A stretch of DNA of 64,000 nt from Cryptomeria japonica (taxonomy: Eukaryota > Streptophyta > Pinopsida > Cupressales > Cupressaceae). The DNA is taken from NCBI RefSeq assembly GCF_030272615.1, contig NC_081412.1, forward strand, positions 666,048,352 to 666,112,351, given 5' to 3'. The notes below the pieces were generated by a model. It was not told where the DNA came from. It did no database searches and was given only the letters and a program-made list of their open reading frames with translations. Below, piece after piece: positions 42,001-47,255 of the stretch. Every line of letters begins with the position of its first letter. The first letter of the stretch is position 1. A program made the position numbers and the translations under genes.

Positions 42001-43901
42001 AATCTTCTATCGGTGTGCAGTTAGCTTGTAGCCTCTTCTTTTTTTTAGGGTAAAAGCTTCTTTTGGGATCCCTCATTCTATTCTTATTGGTTGTACTCTG
42101 ATGTCCTAGTGATCTTGTTTGGTCATTTATGTACATTAACAGAATTTATTCCTGCATTTTGATTAACAAAAAATTATGTTAATGACTAAAAATGAATTTG
42201 CGTCAGAAATATGGAAAATATTAGGAGTTGATCCTGAACAGAGTGAAAAACATATGGGTGGCATACAATTCTGAATATCTCAATGACCATCCATAGAAAT
42301 TCACCACCTATACATGGTAAAAATATTACAATGTTTTGTTGTGACTAGATAACAATATTATCGGTTTACTTTAACATATACTTGCTATTTTGTTTCTAAG
42401 TTTATTCTTACAAGTGAATGATTCCTGCTATTTTGTGCTGCCAGGCTGGAGAATTTCCAGTGACTCAATTCGTGCTGGTCTAGAGAATACAAATTTATAT
42501 GGAAGATGCCAGTTTTTAACACCTAAGCAAGTTGAGATGCTTGGTATCAGTGGTGCAACTGTTGTTCTTGATGGAGGTATATTAGTAAGAAATGTTTGAT
42601 TTTAGCTTTCTAGTCACACTGATATTATTCTTTTTTAATACTTCTTGTACTTTCTGTATCAGCACATACAGAAGCGTCTGCCAAAGCTTTAGCAACTACA
42701 ATTAGGATGCTGTATCCAGACAAACTGTTGGCCTTTGTCATAGCTATGGCAAATGATAAAGATCATTCATCTTTTGCTGATCATCTCATTTCAGGTAGAG
42801 TAATTCTCTTGTTTATATCATATCTTTATTTATTATGTCCTGTGTGCTATATCTCTTAGCAGTTTTAACGAGCCAACCAACTTGGATTAAAAGTCCTTTG
42901 TTTACAACCAATAGCGAATCTCTTATTTTGATGAGTGGGCATAGAGGGTTGTTGCATTAGGCACTATGCAACAGGTTGATAAGAGCATATTCACTTTCAG
43001 CTGGACAACCTTTTTGCTTTTCTCATCTTTCTTTATTTTGATTTTGATGCATACAGCAAGCACGAAGGTCATCAAATTCATTTAACGTTAGTCCACCATG
43101 AAAATCATAGAGTCTGCAAACAAGTCTGTGCCCCCAAACTGCTTGTTAAGGGCTCCCAAAATGGAGCAATTCCTTGCTTCACACGTCCCCTTAACCAGCT
43201 TGTACGGCCAACACAGTGCAACAGTATGACCTCCTAACTTTACAATTCACTTCATAGCAGCATGGGTGGCAAGAAACATGGCTGTATGGCCAGAGAAGAT
43301 GATGATTTATTGCAACACTTGTACAAACTCGAAAACTATTTTTAGTATTTACCCCCCCAGGAAGAAATACAGCCAGCCAAGGAGTAGTATGACCTATAGA
43401 AGGCCCTCCAAAATTGCTTTAGTTTGCCAAAACATTCTAGTTGGATGTTTGTAACCAATAACTTATTTCCTAATGGTTAAGCTGCTGAACATTCATGAAT
43501 TTCTTACACTTTTTGATGTTGTGGTTTGAGATTATATAGGTGCACGACCAAACGTAGCTATTTTCACAGAGGTTAGTGTGGCTGGAGGAAATATTCGAAC
43601 AACACCAGCTTCTTCGTTGTTGAGCACTTGGATGCACATTGCACAAGGACATAATTTTTTGGTCACTGAGATGGCTGAAAAGCAAATTTACAATCTGCCT
43701 GATGATTTTAGTGATCCGAATTCACAAAGAACTTTTCCTGATAAACCGTGTTTACTGGTTGCCAAAGAACCCGACTTTGTGGAAGCTGTAAAGAGGGCTG
43801 GAAATTTGCTGAAACTTTTGAATAATGAATGCAGTGGCATTATATGTGTTACCGGGTCATTGCATTTAGTATCGACAGTAATATCTCATTTACATGATTA
43901 A
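3923..43901 (+). CDS. Dihydrofolate synthetase (FolC/DHFS type), 3' seven exons, 5' end outside window
   Basis: Joined exons 3923-3985, 6332-6493, 7899-8093, 8335-8434, 42445-42576, 42663-42794 and 43540-43901 give 381 codons plus TAA with no stop and consistent phases (0,0,0,1,1,1). The family couples glutamate to dihydropteroate using ATP to make dihydrofolate; in plants the enzyme is mitochondrial. Visible family motifs are [12 protein letters not shown], the [10 protein letters not shown] metal-site histidine region, SKSGIIK (position of the carbamylated lysine), the [10 protein letters not shown] linker into the C-terminal domain, LDGAHTE, and the C-terminal [11 protein letters not shown]. 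The [11 protein letters not shown] and LGGPFEP blocks fit DHFS better than folylpolyglutamate synthase. The P-loop and transit peptide exons must lie left of position 1. The intron at 8435-42444 is 34,010 bp and packed with transposons. The Arabidopsis counterpart I know of is GLA1 (At5g41480); orthology is inferred from motifs only. Confidence 0.9.
3986..6331 (+). other. DHFS intron, 2.35 kb, with an LTR-like repeat
   Basis: AT-rich intron. 4899-5075 is a repeat with an inverted relative at 44985-45131. The stretch to about 5525 has a TATA-like tatatatt at 5378 and an LTR-like tail, so a solo LTR of roughly 650 bp is plausible, but I could not fix its ends or a target duplication. Confidence 0.5.
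4899..5075 (+). repeat. Dispersed repeat copy 1 (LTR-like)
   Basis: Shares tgtctccaacactct, ggaaggtgta, gacaccta and aataatttgtaatt with the reverse complement of 44985-45131. The two copies lie on either side of the giant intron in opposite orientation. Confidence 0.6.
6332..6493 (+). CDS. DHFS exon with metal and lysine sites
   Basis: 54 codons, phase 0 to 0, from [12 protein letters not shown] to GIIKEGCP. It carries the [10 protein letters not shown] histidine region and the lysine of SKSGIIK. The acceptor is ttgcag. The donor is unusually weak (CCA then GTTCTG), but it is the only choice that joins GCP to VILGGPFEP as expected for the family. Confidence 0.88.
6494..7898 (+). other. DHFS intron, 1.4 kb
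   Basis: AT-rich. I see no gene, no convincing mobile element and no tandem repeat. It begins at the weak GTTCTG donor. Confidence 0.6.
7899..8093 (+). CDS. DHFS exon
   Basis: 65 codons, phase 0 to 0, beginning [15 protein letters not shown] and ending DENDPQT. Acceptor ttctag, donor gtaatc. The middle part (about [13 protein letters not shown]) is the variable stretch between the N- and C-terminal domains. Confidence 0.88.
8335..8434 (+). CDS. DHFS exon before the giant intron
   Basis: 33 codons plus one base: [20 protein letters not shown] through CLRSQ. Acceptor ctgtag, donor caag/gtaatt. The last G joins GC of the exon 34 kb downstream to make the glycine of SQGW. Confidence 0.9.
8974..9013. 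repeat. (CT)n(CA)n compound microsatellite
   Basis: An uninterrupted CT run passes directly into a CA run within the giant intron. Confidence 0.95.
9861..11157 (-). pseudogene. Antisense pseudogene, main exon remnant (unrecognised protein)
   Basis: Three minus-strand open stretches line up: 11157-10732 (141 aa), 10712-10281 (143 aa) and 10226-9861 (121 aa). The last two share a frame and are separated by a TGA at 10281-10283 in a context expected from CGA. The first is one frameshift away. Peptides include [58 protein letters not shown] and [20 protein letters not shown] do not recognise the family. The upstream part continues at 18939-18840 beyond the gypsy insertion. A charged, degraded tail may extend to about 9650. 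No function is assigned. Confidence 0.6.
11195..12582 (+). repeat. 5' LTR of the young gypsy element
   Basis: 1388 bp from TGTCATGTCC to GGATCTTTCA, repeated at 17447-18834. About five single-base differences are visible (for example caaagaccc/cagagaccc and gagagggg/gagatggg). It contains no convincing gene; a 110-codon open frame at 12158-12490 recurs identically in the other LTR. Confidence 0.95.
12584..12596 (+). other. Primer-binding site, tRNA-iMet type
   Basis: TGGTATCAGAGCC one base inside the 5' LTR, the usual plant retrotransposon initiator-methionine tRNA complement. Confidence 0.92.
12639..13157 (+). CDS. Gypsy Gag N-terminal segment
   Basis: 172 codons from the first ATG after the PBS to a TAG at 13155-13157. 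Arginine-, glutamate-, serine- and histidine-rich, with a histidine/serine tract around residues 85-115. The same frame continues past the TAG and past a TGA at 13275-13277 into the Gag core at 13326, so this is the front of one interrupted polyprotein rather than a separate gene. Confidence 0.8.
   Translation: MHSGRADINRYYTRRRAQYEREFGIEQAPVMAEEQVGGRRNQDEEEGEMMRTLITTQPRIAQALDRLQDTLDRLDMDGHRGRRGRSPSVAGSHSSHQSQSSVGSSHHSSRRHRHRTPTTNRPLLPQFIPGEQPAQVEPPKVGFQESVLAATAEWRALPPEVRDVFPLPQYCA
13326..14537 (+). CDS. Gypsy Gag core, zinc knuckle and protease
   Basis: 403 codons. Residues about 1-140 are the retrotransposon Gag core ([39 protein letters not shown]). [15 protein letters not shown] knuckle follows near residue 180. 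The protease has the [15 protein letters not shown] active site near 275 and the [11 protein letters not shown] flap-partner block near 345. It ends at a TAG (14535-14537) before pol, in the same frame. Confidence 0.9.
   Translation: MRPMPEREAIQFAVLHLEGIAYDWWHHGLITQDHTLVHSYTEFTERLIARFDRKDTELYYRELAHLRQTGHAEAYINEFQRIAVMVPDMPQRRSVMLFIEGLQDRLKGLVHAFQPATLKEAIEVTLRLDTVPTSYQADKKPFRDSRPAQKANTSQNKEGTSAKTPWMNQETRNELRRKKLCFSCKEPWEPGHRCMGKGKVHLIEVTSELGDEEVLDTDIEDDTEDVEQVQTQLELDIPEPLASAKVAMATLSSYPKFHAFRLKGTLKGKRVTSLVDTGATHNFIDQKLVERRGLQYEEFGGFEVKVADGAVLGCTKRIPQLSIQMGNYTLTDDFYVLPIEDYDVVLGMQWLQGIGRYIIDHHRMQLEFLSGGKKVILRAASDGGPREVTSRRMETILRHNDVL
14550..17375 (+). CDS. Gypsy Pol: reverse transcriptase, RNase H, integrase, chromodomain-like tail
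   Basis: 941 codons. RT occupies about residues 60-260 with the catalytic FFDDILIYS near 213. RNase H follows with [13 protein letters not shown] near 360 and [10 protein letters not shown] near 430. Integrase has an HHCC region ([15 protein letters not shown] ... CMTCQQNK), catalytic D in MDFITG, D in SDRDSRF and E in GQTEIVNKW, the last two with D35E spacing. The tail [10 protein letters not shown] ... YLVRWRDLP resembles a chromodomain and is cut by a TAG at 17373-17375 where the family has a tryptophan. A 21-bp tandem duplication (about 14969-15010) repeats FSKIDLL just before RSGYHQ in RT catalytic motif A. Confidence 0.92.
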   Translation: MVKSKTPTPQDGRVFHVDIQSVMDRHGRVFGDIPLGVPPDRGFEHGIELEEGAKPVITTPYRHPRAYKDEIEKTIHELLDMGFIRPSSSPFASSVVLVKKKDGTLRMCIDYRALNKKTIKNRYPIPRIDELLDELHGAVYFSKIDLLFSKIDLRSGYHQIRVRAEDVHKTAFRCHYGHYEFLVMPFGLTNAPATFQSCMNHIFNKQLRKSVLVFFDDILIYSCTWEDHLRHLEEVLGIMEDQSLFAKLSKCEFGLREVLYLGHVISADGVKVHEEKIQAVQNWPVPQNITELRGFLGLCAYYRRFVKGFSQLAAPLTDLTKKGAFKWTEQAQGVFDRLKEVMSTCPVLALPDFSQPFVLECDASGFGIGAVLMQNKHPIAYESRKLQTNERLYSTYDKEMLAIMHALAKFRQYLVGSKFVVRTDHNSLKYFINQTELNDRQQKWISKIQAYDFDIEFIKGKNNTVADALSRKPSLAALCSLSEISADWKAQLLVEYSKDQHACEIMDGLIVDDRYSVVDDIIYYKGRVYLVPSSQLKEQILHALHDTPTAGHPGYGKTYRAVRERFSWKGLKDDVLRHVRECMTCQQNKSEHTYPAGLLQPLPIPEQKWTGISMDFITGLPRVQGKDCIYVVVDRLTKYAHFFPIALDFTASQVAELFFREVFRLHGLPKTIVSDRDSRFMSSFWQELFRLTGTELTPSTSYHPQTDGQTEIVNKWVEGYLRNYVSGQQKAWVRWLYLGEYCYNTTHHMSIGMTPFRALYGYEALSFTDLAVSDSRVPLAQDWLQENQDVMRSLRENLQQAQNQQKMYADRHRIERAFEVDDMVFLRLQPYRQSTLKRGGAEKLKPRFYGPYRVLRRVGEVAYEVELPPGSRIHNVFHVSGLKKALGQHITVSPELPPMDEEGKLILVLDEILEVRERRLRSRVIREYLVRWRDLPIEDAT
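17447..18834 (+). repeat. 3' LTR of the young gypsy element
   Basis: Same length as the 5' LTR and nearly identical. It is preceded by a purine-rich tract (gagaggggagg) that primes plus-strand synthesis, and followed by the target duplication ATCTT. Confidence 0.95.
18840..19130 (-). pseudogene. Antisense pseudogene, 5' exons
   Basis: On the minus strand an ATG at 19130 opens [18 protein letters not shown] and runs to a donor at 19021 (ctggaa/gtaaca). An acceptor (tattttgtag) at 18940 opens [20 protein letters not shown], which continues to the gypsy insertion point at 18840. This suggests a two-exon spliced gene with an 81-bp intron, interrupted in its second exon. The same minus-strand coding continues at 11189-9861, with a frame slip at or near the junction. 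The splice prediction is by eye. Confidence 0.5.
19390..20025. repeat. Degenerate tandem repeat, about 75-90 bp units
   Basis: Units of the form ggaggaattt ... gaatcttcc ... ttgggaaatgcgccc recur at about 19700, 19789, 19874 and 19949, with weaker copies to the left from about 19390. No open frame spans them. Confidence 0.55.
20150..20340. repeat. Short degenerate direct repeats
   Basis: actaaaa-tagtaagtt followed by acaaaattaggccaa recurs as actgctaataatagtaagtt with gcaaaattaggtcaa, at a period of about 80 bp. Otherwise I see nothing between 20026 and 20456. Confidence 0.45.
20457..21015. mobile_element. hAT-like non-autonomous DNA element 1
   Basis: The element proper is 20465-21007 (543 bp). 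Ends are CTAAGTTTCTAGTTCGGG and, inverted, CTAAGTTATCTGGTTCG. Flanking 8-mers are AGAAAAAG (20457-20464) and GGAAAAAG (21008-21015), 7 of 8 identical, the length typical of hAT insertion. The word GGGTTCG/CGAACCC is repeated many times close to both ends, like subterminal transposase-binding repeats. No transposase frame. An internal near-duplicate (atttgatagtatgatacttc at about 20628, and 20733) is also present. Confidence 0.7.
21053..22209 (+). pseudogene. Degenerate transposon-derived coding remnant, left part
   Basis: Broken + strand reading frames with gene-like peptides such as [16 protein letters not shown] and [20 protein letters not shown], split by several stops and frameshifts. It is interrupted at 22210-22214 by solo LTR A and resumes at 26772. 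No family recognised; a retroelement or transposon-associated ORF is the likeliest explanation. Confidence 0.4.
22738..25225. repeat. Array of 16 conserved hairpins at 166-177 bp spacing
   Basis: Each core has arms TTCGCTC/GAGCGAA, a 2x2 internal mismatch, inner arms GACCCTT/AAGGGTC and a 3-nt CCA loop. GACCCTT starts at 22751, 22787, 22953, 23119, 23285, 23461, 23638, 23814, 23981, 24158, 24326, 24493, 24668, 24844, 25020 and 25187. Apart from the first pair (36 bp), spacings are 166-168 or 175-177. Spacer sequence is much more diverged than the cores. No frame runs through; short antisense frames reading [12 protein letters not shown] are shadows of the core. Confidence 0.92.
25894..25900 (+). 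promoter_or_regulatory. TATA box of solo LTR A
   Basis: TATATAA in the context gggcactatataagccctcgc, followed by repeats of aatagttagag, typical of an LTR U3/R boundary. It is about 700 bp downstream of the last hairpin. Confidence 0.6.
26772..28000 (+). pseudogene. Transposon-derived coding remnant, right part
   Basis: Continues from 22209 across the solo LTR insertion. The first 130 bp (26806-26935) encode an alanine/threonine/valine repeat from a GCACCTGCTAGTGCC-type minisatellite. Later short frames are broken by many stops. No family recognised. Confidence 0.4.
26806..26935. repeat. GTTGCC-GCACCTGCTAGTGCC minisatellite
   Basis: Variants of gttgccgcacctgctagtgcc are repeated about five times with drift, giving an Ala/Val/Ser/Thr peptide on the + strand. 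Confidence 0.65.
28140..29141. other. Gene-free stretch, possible LTR fragment
   Basis: 28270-28345 has a ctatatatac TATA-like box and aataaag 50 bp later, the layout of an LTR promoter and poly(A) signal, but no ends or PBS could be fixed. 28500-29141 shows nothing further. Confidence 0.35.
29250..29830. repeat. 580-bp pyrimidine-rich, almost G-free tract
   Basis: The + strand is nearly all C, T and A with very few G, rich in words like ccctaacc, cctacc and ttccctt. No repeat period is obvious, and a few ccctaaa/ccctaac words resemble telomere units without forming an array. It lies in the U3 of solo LTR B. Confidence 0.8.
29788..29951. repeat. 82-bp tandem duplication
   Basis: tctttattccctttcctaac ... 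cacctcataa ... ggttcctcc occurs twice head to tail with two visible base differences. Confidence 0.85.
30705..31232. repeat. 264-bp tandem duplication
   Basis: gaagcaacatttctataact starts at 30705 and again at 30969. The copies are almost identical; I see two base differences (agagggc/agatggc and aattttt/aattgtt). Confidence 0.92.
31652..31815. repeat. Array of six GTTCTAGNCTAGAAC palindromes
   Basis: 15-bp palindromes start at 31652, 31674, 31696, 31718, 31760 and 31801; spacings are 22, 22, 22, 42 and 41 bp. Copies 2, 5 and 6 are perfect, 1 is nearly so, 3 and 4 have a decayed left arm. The gaps of the last two share the word cgtcctttgaccaa. Confidence 0.9.
32640..33135 (-). repeat. 3' LTR of the copia element
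   Basis: 496-bp partner of 38578-39073. On the minus strand it is preceded by a purine-rich tract (aagactaagagggag) at 33150-33136. Confidence 0.93.
32901..32930. promoter_or_regulatory. Perfect 30-bp palindrome with G-box core in copia LTR
   Basis: The half site CCTATGTGGAACCAC is followed by its exact reverse complement, making CCACGTGG at the centre, a bZIP/bHLH G-box. Weaker arms (GGGGTC/GACCCC) extend it outward. It is repeated at 38839-38868 in the other LTR with the core intact, although bases just outside differ. Confidence 0.9.
33221..33370. repeat. Three 51-bp tandem repeats in copia 3' region
   Basis: gtatcagcctgtgatactaa plus ggatatactcactttgatatcc starts at 33221 (variant), 33271 and 33322. 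Each unit holds two short inverted repeats (gtatcag..ctgtgatac; ggatat..atatcc). Confidence 0.9.
33622..34359 (-). CDS. Copia RT C-terminus and RNase H
   Basis: After the insertion the frame resumes with [52 protein letters not shown] and [20 protein letters not shown] (RNase H), ending at [20 protein letters not shown]. This is the expected C-terminus of copia Pol. Sequence upstream of the insertion point in this open frame belongs to the hAT-like element. Confidence 0.9.
   Translation of the reverse strand, partial: PMSSPMETNLHKLKEAIADSKFADSTLYRQIIGSLMYLVNTRPDICYAVNALSQHMVEPKEIHLVAVKHILRYLQGTLDYGLHYEHTALNLHGYSDSDWAGSVIDRKSTSGCCFGLGSAMVSWICRKQSSVAQSSTEAEYIAASMAAKEAIWLRKLIVGLFGESLKPTIIHCDNRSCIKLSVNPVFHDRSKHIEIPYHYVRDMTERKVIRLEYVNTGDQTTDILTKPLARVKIDHFRGYLGMVKM
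34360..35327. mobile_element. hAT-like non-autonomous DNA element 2, inside copia RT
   Basis: The element proper is 34368-35319 (952 bp). It is flanked by perfect 8-bp duplications CTTACAAT (34360-34367 and 35320-35327). Ends are CTACGAAACCCGGGG and, inverted, CTACGTTACCCCAAG. Both ends are crowded with GGGGACG/CGTCCCC words, and the middle is AT-rich with a GC-rich patch (34778-34860). No transposase frame. It lies inside a copia RT gene whose two halves join precisely. Confidence 0.9.
35320..35784 (-). CDS. Copia reverse transcriptase, catalytic part
   Basis: Begins [20 protein letters not shown] and carries the catalytic YVDD ([13 protein letters not shown]) and [14 protein letters not shown]. 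The genuine coding part stops at the hAT-like insertion (35319); residues read beyond that come from the insertion. The protein continues at 34359. Confidence 0.88.
35890..36294 (-). CDS. Copia reverse transcriptase, N-terminal part
   Basis: 134 codons ending at a TAG (35890-35892). The RT entry block [20 protein letters not shown] and [20 protein letters not shown] are visible. The same frame continues beyond the TAG as [10 protein letters not shown], so the stop probably replaced a CAG. Confidence 0.88.
   Translation of the reverse strand: MRITPWNLRNTTTENPRKRPLWATKTVQEAESFVAPRGTVRESKRPSKFSSYVTLMTDLINAEPSSAGEALKQQVWKDAMIEECQSILKNDVWKIVPRPKGKSVVSSKWLFKIKHVADGSIEKHKARFVARGFS
36221..38137 (-). 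CDS. Copia Gag C-terminus, protease and integrase
   Basis: 638 codons. [15 protein letters not shown] knuckle is at residues 109-122 and the protease active site DSGSS at 166-170. Integrase has the HHCC zinc site (H297, H302, C329, C332) and catalytic D359, D424 and E460 with D35E spacing, all present. A GKNTKSSF ... [14 protein letters not shown] stretch is typical of copia. The frame slips after residue about 615 into the RT frame. Confidence 0.93.
   Translation of the reverse strand: MRIGSLRDQLQKLDYHVEKQELSMITLDGLPESWESFKQGINARDKFTEFDRLRDDCLLEESRQMKGGNHKTKDEDLHILNTDSRKKGKKRKSHHGKSFHKKDISKIQCHRCDQYGHMSFNCLDKVKQQASFAKVERNTKLESEKFVLYSALSSRASNKSNTWVIDSGSSRHVTGFRELLDLMEKGSNEEVTIGDNSAHPVKGVGTCTIRLKSGISIQLTGVLFVPGIKRNLVSISALEDDGYRVSFIEGKVMAWPKTATFKRAQVIGYRQGHLYELCNEPNQTLLHEVIDQAEIWHRRLGHLHFRALPSMEKLVTGLPKLKSIHSDVCKGCALGKNTKSSFPCSSRKTKGILELVHSDLCGPMSEPSLGNALYYVIFVDDFSRKTWIYFLKSKESEDILRKFKEFKSITPNHSGRKIKTLRTDNGMEYTSEVFKEFCKDAGIKREFTVPYNPQQNGVAERKNRTIVEAARAMWLDQNLETALWGEATNTAVYIQNRCPHSHIGDQTPEEVFTGIKPDISHLKIFGCLVYIHVPKEKRTKLEPTGQKGIFVGYSETSKAYRIFIPGQRQIELSRDVIFEEDIAINKTRSSITPEIPTNSINLEEDSLSETQREHLEDNTLELEKHYNRESQEETTMGH
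38163..38519 (-). CDS. Copia Gag N-terminal part
   Basis: 118 codons with the copia Gag start ([20 protein letters not shown] ... [20 protein letters not shown]). The ATG is 46 bp after the PBS. The frame ends at a stop at 38163 and the homologous sequence resumes one frame over at 38137, so a small indel broke the polyprotein. Confidence 0.85.
   Translation of the reverse strand: MKRSKMVNTIRFKDRLEGAANFLSWKVRIMIVLKENKVIKFIKEDKPEPIDEPEKTVWNEGNDKAVKIVIDAVRDHIIPLILKYDNAYEMFKTLERTYEINNLSKTLALKRQLNHISK
38565..38577 (-). other. Copia primer-binding site, tRNA-iMet type
   Basis: The minus strand reads TGGTATCAGAGCC directly next to the 5' LTR. Confidence 0.93.
38578..39073 (-). repeat. 5' LTR of the copia element
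   Basis: 496 bp; on the minus strand starts TGTTAAAATTAG and ends at the PBS. It holds a TATATATC TATA-like box with a 30-bp palindrome tens of bases upstream. About ten differences from the other LTR, nearly all transitions. Confidence 0.93.
39594..42444. other. Right end of giant intron with LTR-like fragment
   Basis: 39594-40557 has weak minus-strand frames (for example 40404-40039) of no recognised family. A PBS-like TGGTATCAAAGC is on the minus strand at 40556-40545, with LTR-like sequence to its right (TATA-like ttttatatatcc near 41148), suggesting the start of an old minus-strand element. 41341-41545 is a tandem repeat. From 41546 to 42444 I see only unassigned AT-rich intron sequence. 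Confidence 0.4.
41341..41545. repeat. Degenerate tandem repeat, 3.5 units of 50-60 bp
   Basis: ttatatcaggaacaat ... gaggtttaaatat ... cattacaaga recurs four times with increasing divergence. Confidence 0.7.
42445..42576 (+). CDS. DHFS exon after the giant intron
   Basis: 132 nt, phase 1 in and out: [35 protein letters not shown]. Acceptor tgctgccag, donor gtatat. The content continues the C-terminal domain directly from the exon ending at 8434. Confidence 0.9.
42663..42794 (+). CDS. DHFS exon
   Basis: 132 nt, phase 1 in and out. It begins with [10 protein letters not shown], completing the LDGAHTE motif, and contains [20 protein letters not shown]. Acceptor tgtatcag, donor gtagag. Confidence 0.9.
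42795..43539 (+). other. DHFS intron, 745 bp
   Basis: AT-rich with no gene or recognisable mobile element. Confidence 0.6.
43540..43901 (+). CDS. DHFS terminal exon
   Basis: 362 nt ending in TAA at 43899-43901. It runs from [20 protein letters not shown] to [17 protein letters not shown], the family C-terminus. The acceptor is atatag. No clear poly(A) signal close downstream stood out. Confidence 0.9.
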
Positions 43902-44984
43902 CACCCGTGTAACCAGTAACCGTTTTAAAAGTAATATCTATGCTGTGCAATTCTTCTGTTAAAAGATGTGGTATGTATTGATATAATGATTGGAAAAGTA
44001 CATGATAAGAGTCTGACTTGTCCTTAAAACAAATGCCATCCTAACAAAGCAATTAAAATTAGCTTTACCGTCATCTAATTTCACTGCAAAAGGTAATTAT
44101 ACATTTTAAGAAGTAACAAAGCTGACATTTTATGAAATCAATCACCATGGATTCTTCATTTTTCTGTCAAGCCATTAAACATAAAAAAGGCAGTTATAAA
44201 GACAAAATGCTTTTTGAGTTATTTTTCAGATTTTCTTAGTTATTTTTCCAATTTAAGTTTAGACAATGAAAATTAGTAATTCACGGCGTTTTTAACAATC
44301 TGGGGGAGCCTGTTCAGAGAGATGGAGGTCCAAACCTTTGCAGATTCTGCTGTTTTTTGTTATATTTATTGTATCGATTATTTTGTGCTTGTGATTGCTT
44401 CCTTAACAGTTTACACTGACACCAGCAACGTGACATGTTAAAGCACAAAACTCAGAATGGCTTTGTACCCAAAGGACAGCAACAATATTGACAAAGCAAA
44501 CATAAACCTCAATTTCATCCACATCAAATAGATCAACAAAATTGAGGACATCATGTACAACCCAAACAAATTCACTGTCAAAGACATGTGATGACATTGT
44601 CCATTCCTGGCCACACAAAAAGATAACAATATCGCCTTCACTGGGGATGACCCCACACTGCAGTGGTTTGATTTGTTCAATATAAAAAAAAAAATTTCGC
44701 CTTCACTGCCTGCCAGCAAGGTAGAAATCAAATTTCAACATGCCACATAAGAGAACACACTGATTTGTAGGATGCATGAAACCCTGGAGCATTCAAAAGC
44801 TTTCAAGGAAGAAAATTGCAAGGCGTGCTTGTGTAACACCTAGAAGCATAAATAACTGTCCTTTCTCTTCGAAATGCCTTCACATTACAAACTATTTTTC
44901 CAAAGTCATTGAGTTGGTCTACATTCAGGGCTTTGGTATACAAGAAATCCATATTGAGCATTATATTAATTATAGAGATGTCTA

Positions 44985-45131
44985 TTAGGACTTTAATGAG
45001 TTCAAAGTCAAATATGGCAACTAACATCAAGATTCTAAGAGAATTTTAATTACAAATTATTCCTTTAATTATATATTAGGTGTCCAAGTACACCTTCCAA
45101 GAGTGTTGGAGATACAAAATATACATAGGAT
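44985..45131 (-). repeat. Dispersed repeat copy 2 (LTR-like)
   Basis: The reverse complement matches 4899-5075: both read gtatatttt..tctccaacactct..ggaaggtgta..gacaccta, then aataatttgtaatt and gaactcatta/gaattcattg. Confidence 0.6.
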
Positions 45132-47091
45132 TTGCAAAGTTACAATAATTGAATGAATAATAAAGTTACAATGAGTTTTTATAAAGAAAGCACAAAGATG
45201 TCCTTAACCGAAATTAGGAGAACTAAAGTAATGCAAAGTAGGAGCTAAATTAAGCTCAACTACATGCTAGAACTAATGCTAGGAAAGCAAAATCTAGATA
45301 ATAAAAAACACCTAAGTTTAGCTTAACTGAAAAAGTAATAAAGAACCTAATTAATAATTAATTAGATAATCATTCTAATTACTCCAACATTGTATAGAAT
45401 TTATAGATCAAGTAGAAGCAAGAAACCCCCTAGTGCTAGCTGATTAATGGGAAAAGATGTTGAGGAAGTCACAAACCTACAAGGGAGCAATGGGTTCTCC
45501 TAAATTGCACCAACCCTAAGGGATTTTTTCTCATGAGAACATTGTCAAATAATCAAAAAGTGTATTCCTCCACCATGTAGCTAAGCCCACAATCCAACAA
45601 CAAAAATGAAAACAATAAAACTAAACTTCCAATAAGAAAACATAATATCAATATGTATATTGTTTTGATTAAGATAAAAATGAGGAAAGGGCCGAAACCC
45701 ACTATAGAAAAAACCAAGAGAACAATCAAATGCGAACAATGAAACCACTCAAGTGAAACAACCAAAGAGGCAAATATAACAAGTTTCATAAGGAGCAAGA
45801 CAAACATCGACAAACACCAACAAAACCAACAAAAGAACATGACTAAAAGCAACTACAAAAGAGTAGTCCTAAAGAGTCAAGGTGGTTTGAAACAAAACCT
45901 AATTTAAGGCTTTAGTAGAGGGGTAGGATGAGAGTGGAATGTCTCTCCATTGTTCATTGGAGAGAACACAACTAACTTAAACATCACCCTAAGTTTTCTC
46001 TTAACCTTGCTAGAATCACTAGCCTTAGTAACAAGGTCTCTGCTAGTAGATTCTACTAGGTTCTCCTTAGAATAAGGTTGAGGACATTTAAAATAATTAT
46101 TCTCAGAAGAGGGGCTTTCAAAAATGGTTCTTTCCTTGCATGAGTAACCTAAATCCTTAAGATGTCCACATTTCATTCCAACAATTTCTCAGACTTGTGC
46201 ACTAACTCATGAATATCTTGACACAACAATGTGGAATTCTTACTAATGTGGAAGTGGTTTAGCCTAGAGGGTTCTTACTAATGTCTAAACAATGTGAAAT
46301 TCTTACTAATGTCTAAACTCTTTTCTCCTAGACTCTATACTTTGAGCTCAATTTAACATTGGTAGGTAAATTTGAACTAACTTCTATAGAAACACAAAAT
46401 ATAGCAAAAAGAAAACTTGATCTAATTTTTGTGACATCGTTAATGAAAATAACTAACCTATAGTATCAACAATTTCATGAATAATACTTCATCCTAATTC
46501 CCCTACTAATTTTAGACATGTTTTAACCATAATTAATCTATTCCCATATATCTATGGTTCAAATCAGAATAATTAATAATACCACCACTGCCTTAAAAAC
46601 ATCAATTATATTAATGGCTGATGTGTTGCAGTCTATCTTAATATTACTATTAAATTCTGCATAAAAATTTTTACTAGATATCATGTATTAAGCACATCTC
46701 TGTGCTTAACACCAAGAACAAGGATGTTACTGCCTGTAACTTAATGAACAATTTTGGTCTGATGATGATCTGAATGATCTTGCCGAGTACTAATATCTCA
46801 TATACTATCCGTCTCAATCCCCCCATCTTCCTGGGAGTGGTCAGTTTATTGTATAAATATCTCTCCATTGGGATGAGGGGTCGTGTCCTTTCATAAAGTC
46901 ACAGCCTTAAAGGATCTCCTCAACAATGGACACACTCCTTTGTTAATTGCACCCTTTCACTTAAGATGTCTTGTTATTTCCATTCAACCATATGTTTATT
47001 AATCGCTGCAATTATTTGAGCCTTAATTAACTGCTCCCCATAAGTAATCCCTTGCCTTAACTAATAACCGTTTGCTCCGTAAATTAATTGT

Positions 47092-47255
47092 TATTTTTCT
47101 TTTTCTCTTTCTTTTTCTTTTTCTTTTTCTTATTCCTATTCATATACATACATACATACCTACATACGTACGTACATATATATTCATATTCACACACACA
47201 CACACATACAAATATATAAATACATGTACATATATAGATATATATGTATACATAA
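47092..47255. repeat. Compound microsatellites (TTTTC)n, (CATA)n, (CA)n, (TA)n
   Basis: ctttttctttttctttttc, then catacatacatac, cacacacacacac and tatatagatatatatg runs follow one another. Confidence 0.9.

Larger units (their letters stand above)
8435..42444 (+). other. Giant 34.0-kb DHFS intron filled with nested transposons
   Basis: Bounded by donor caag/gtaatt and acceptor tgctgccag with matching phase 1. It contains an antisense pseudogene, a young gypsy element, two hAT-like elements, two giant solo LTRs and a copia element. Six insertions carry readable target duplications, so the order of nesting can be reconstructed and misassembly is unlikely. Confidence 0.88.

Noticed and set aside
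3923-43901. Folylpolyglutamate synthase instead of dihydrofolate synthetase
   Set aside because: [19 protein letters not shown] and VTGSLHLVS blocks resemble the plant DHFS branch as I know it; the N-terminus that would settle it is outside the window.
45553-45852. 99-residue hydrophobic antisense frame
   Set aside because: Arises from A-rich low-complexity + strand; no start context, homolog or neighbour supports it.
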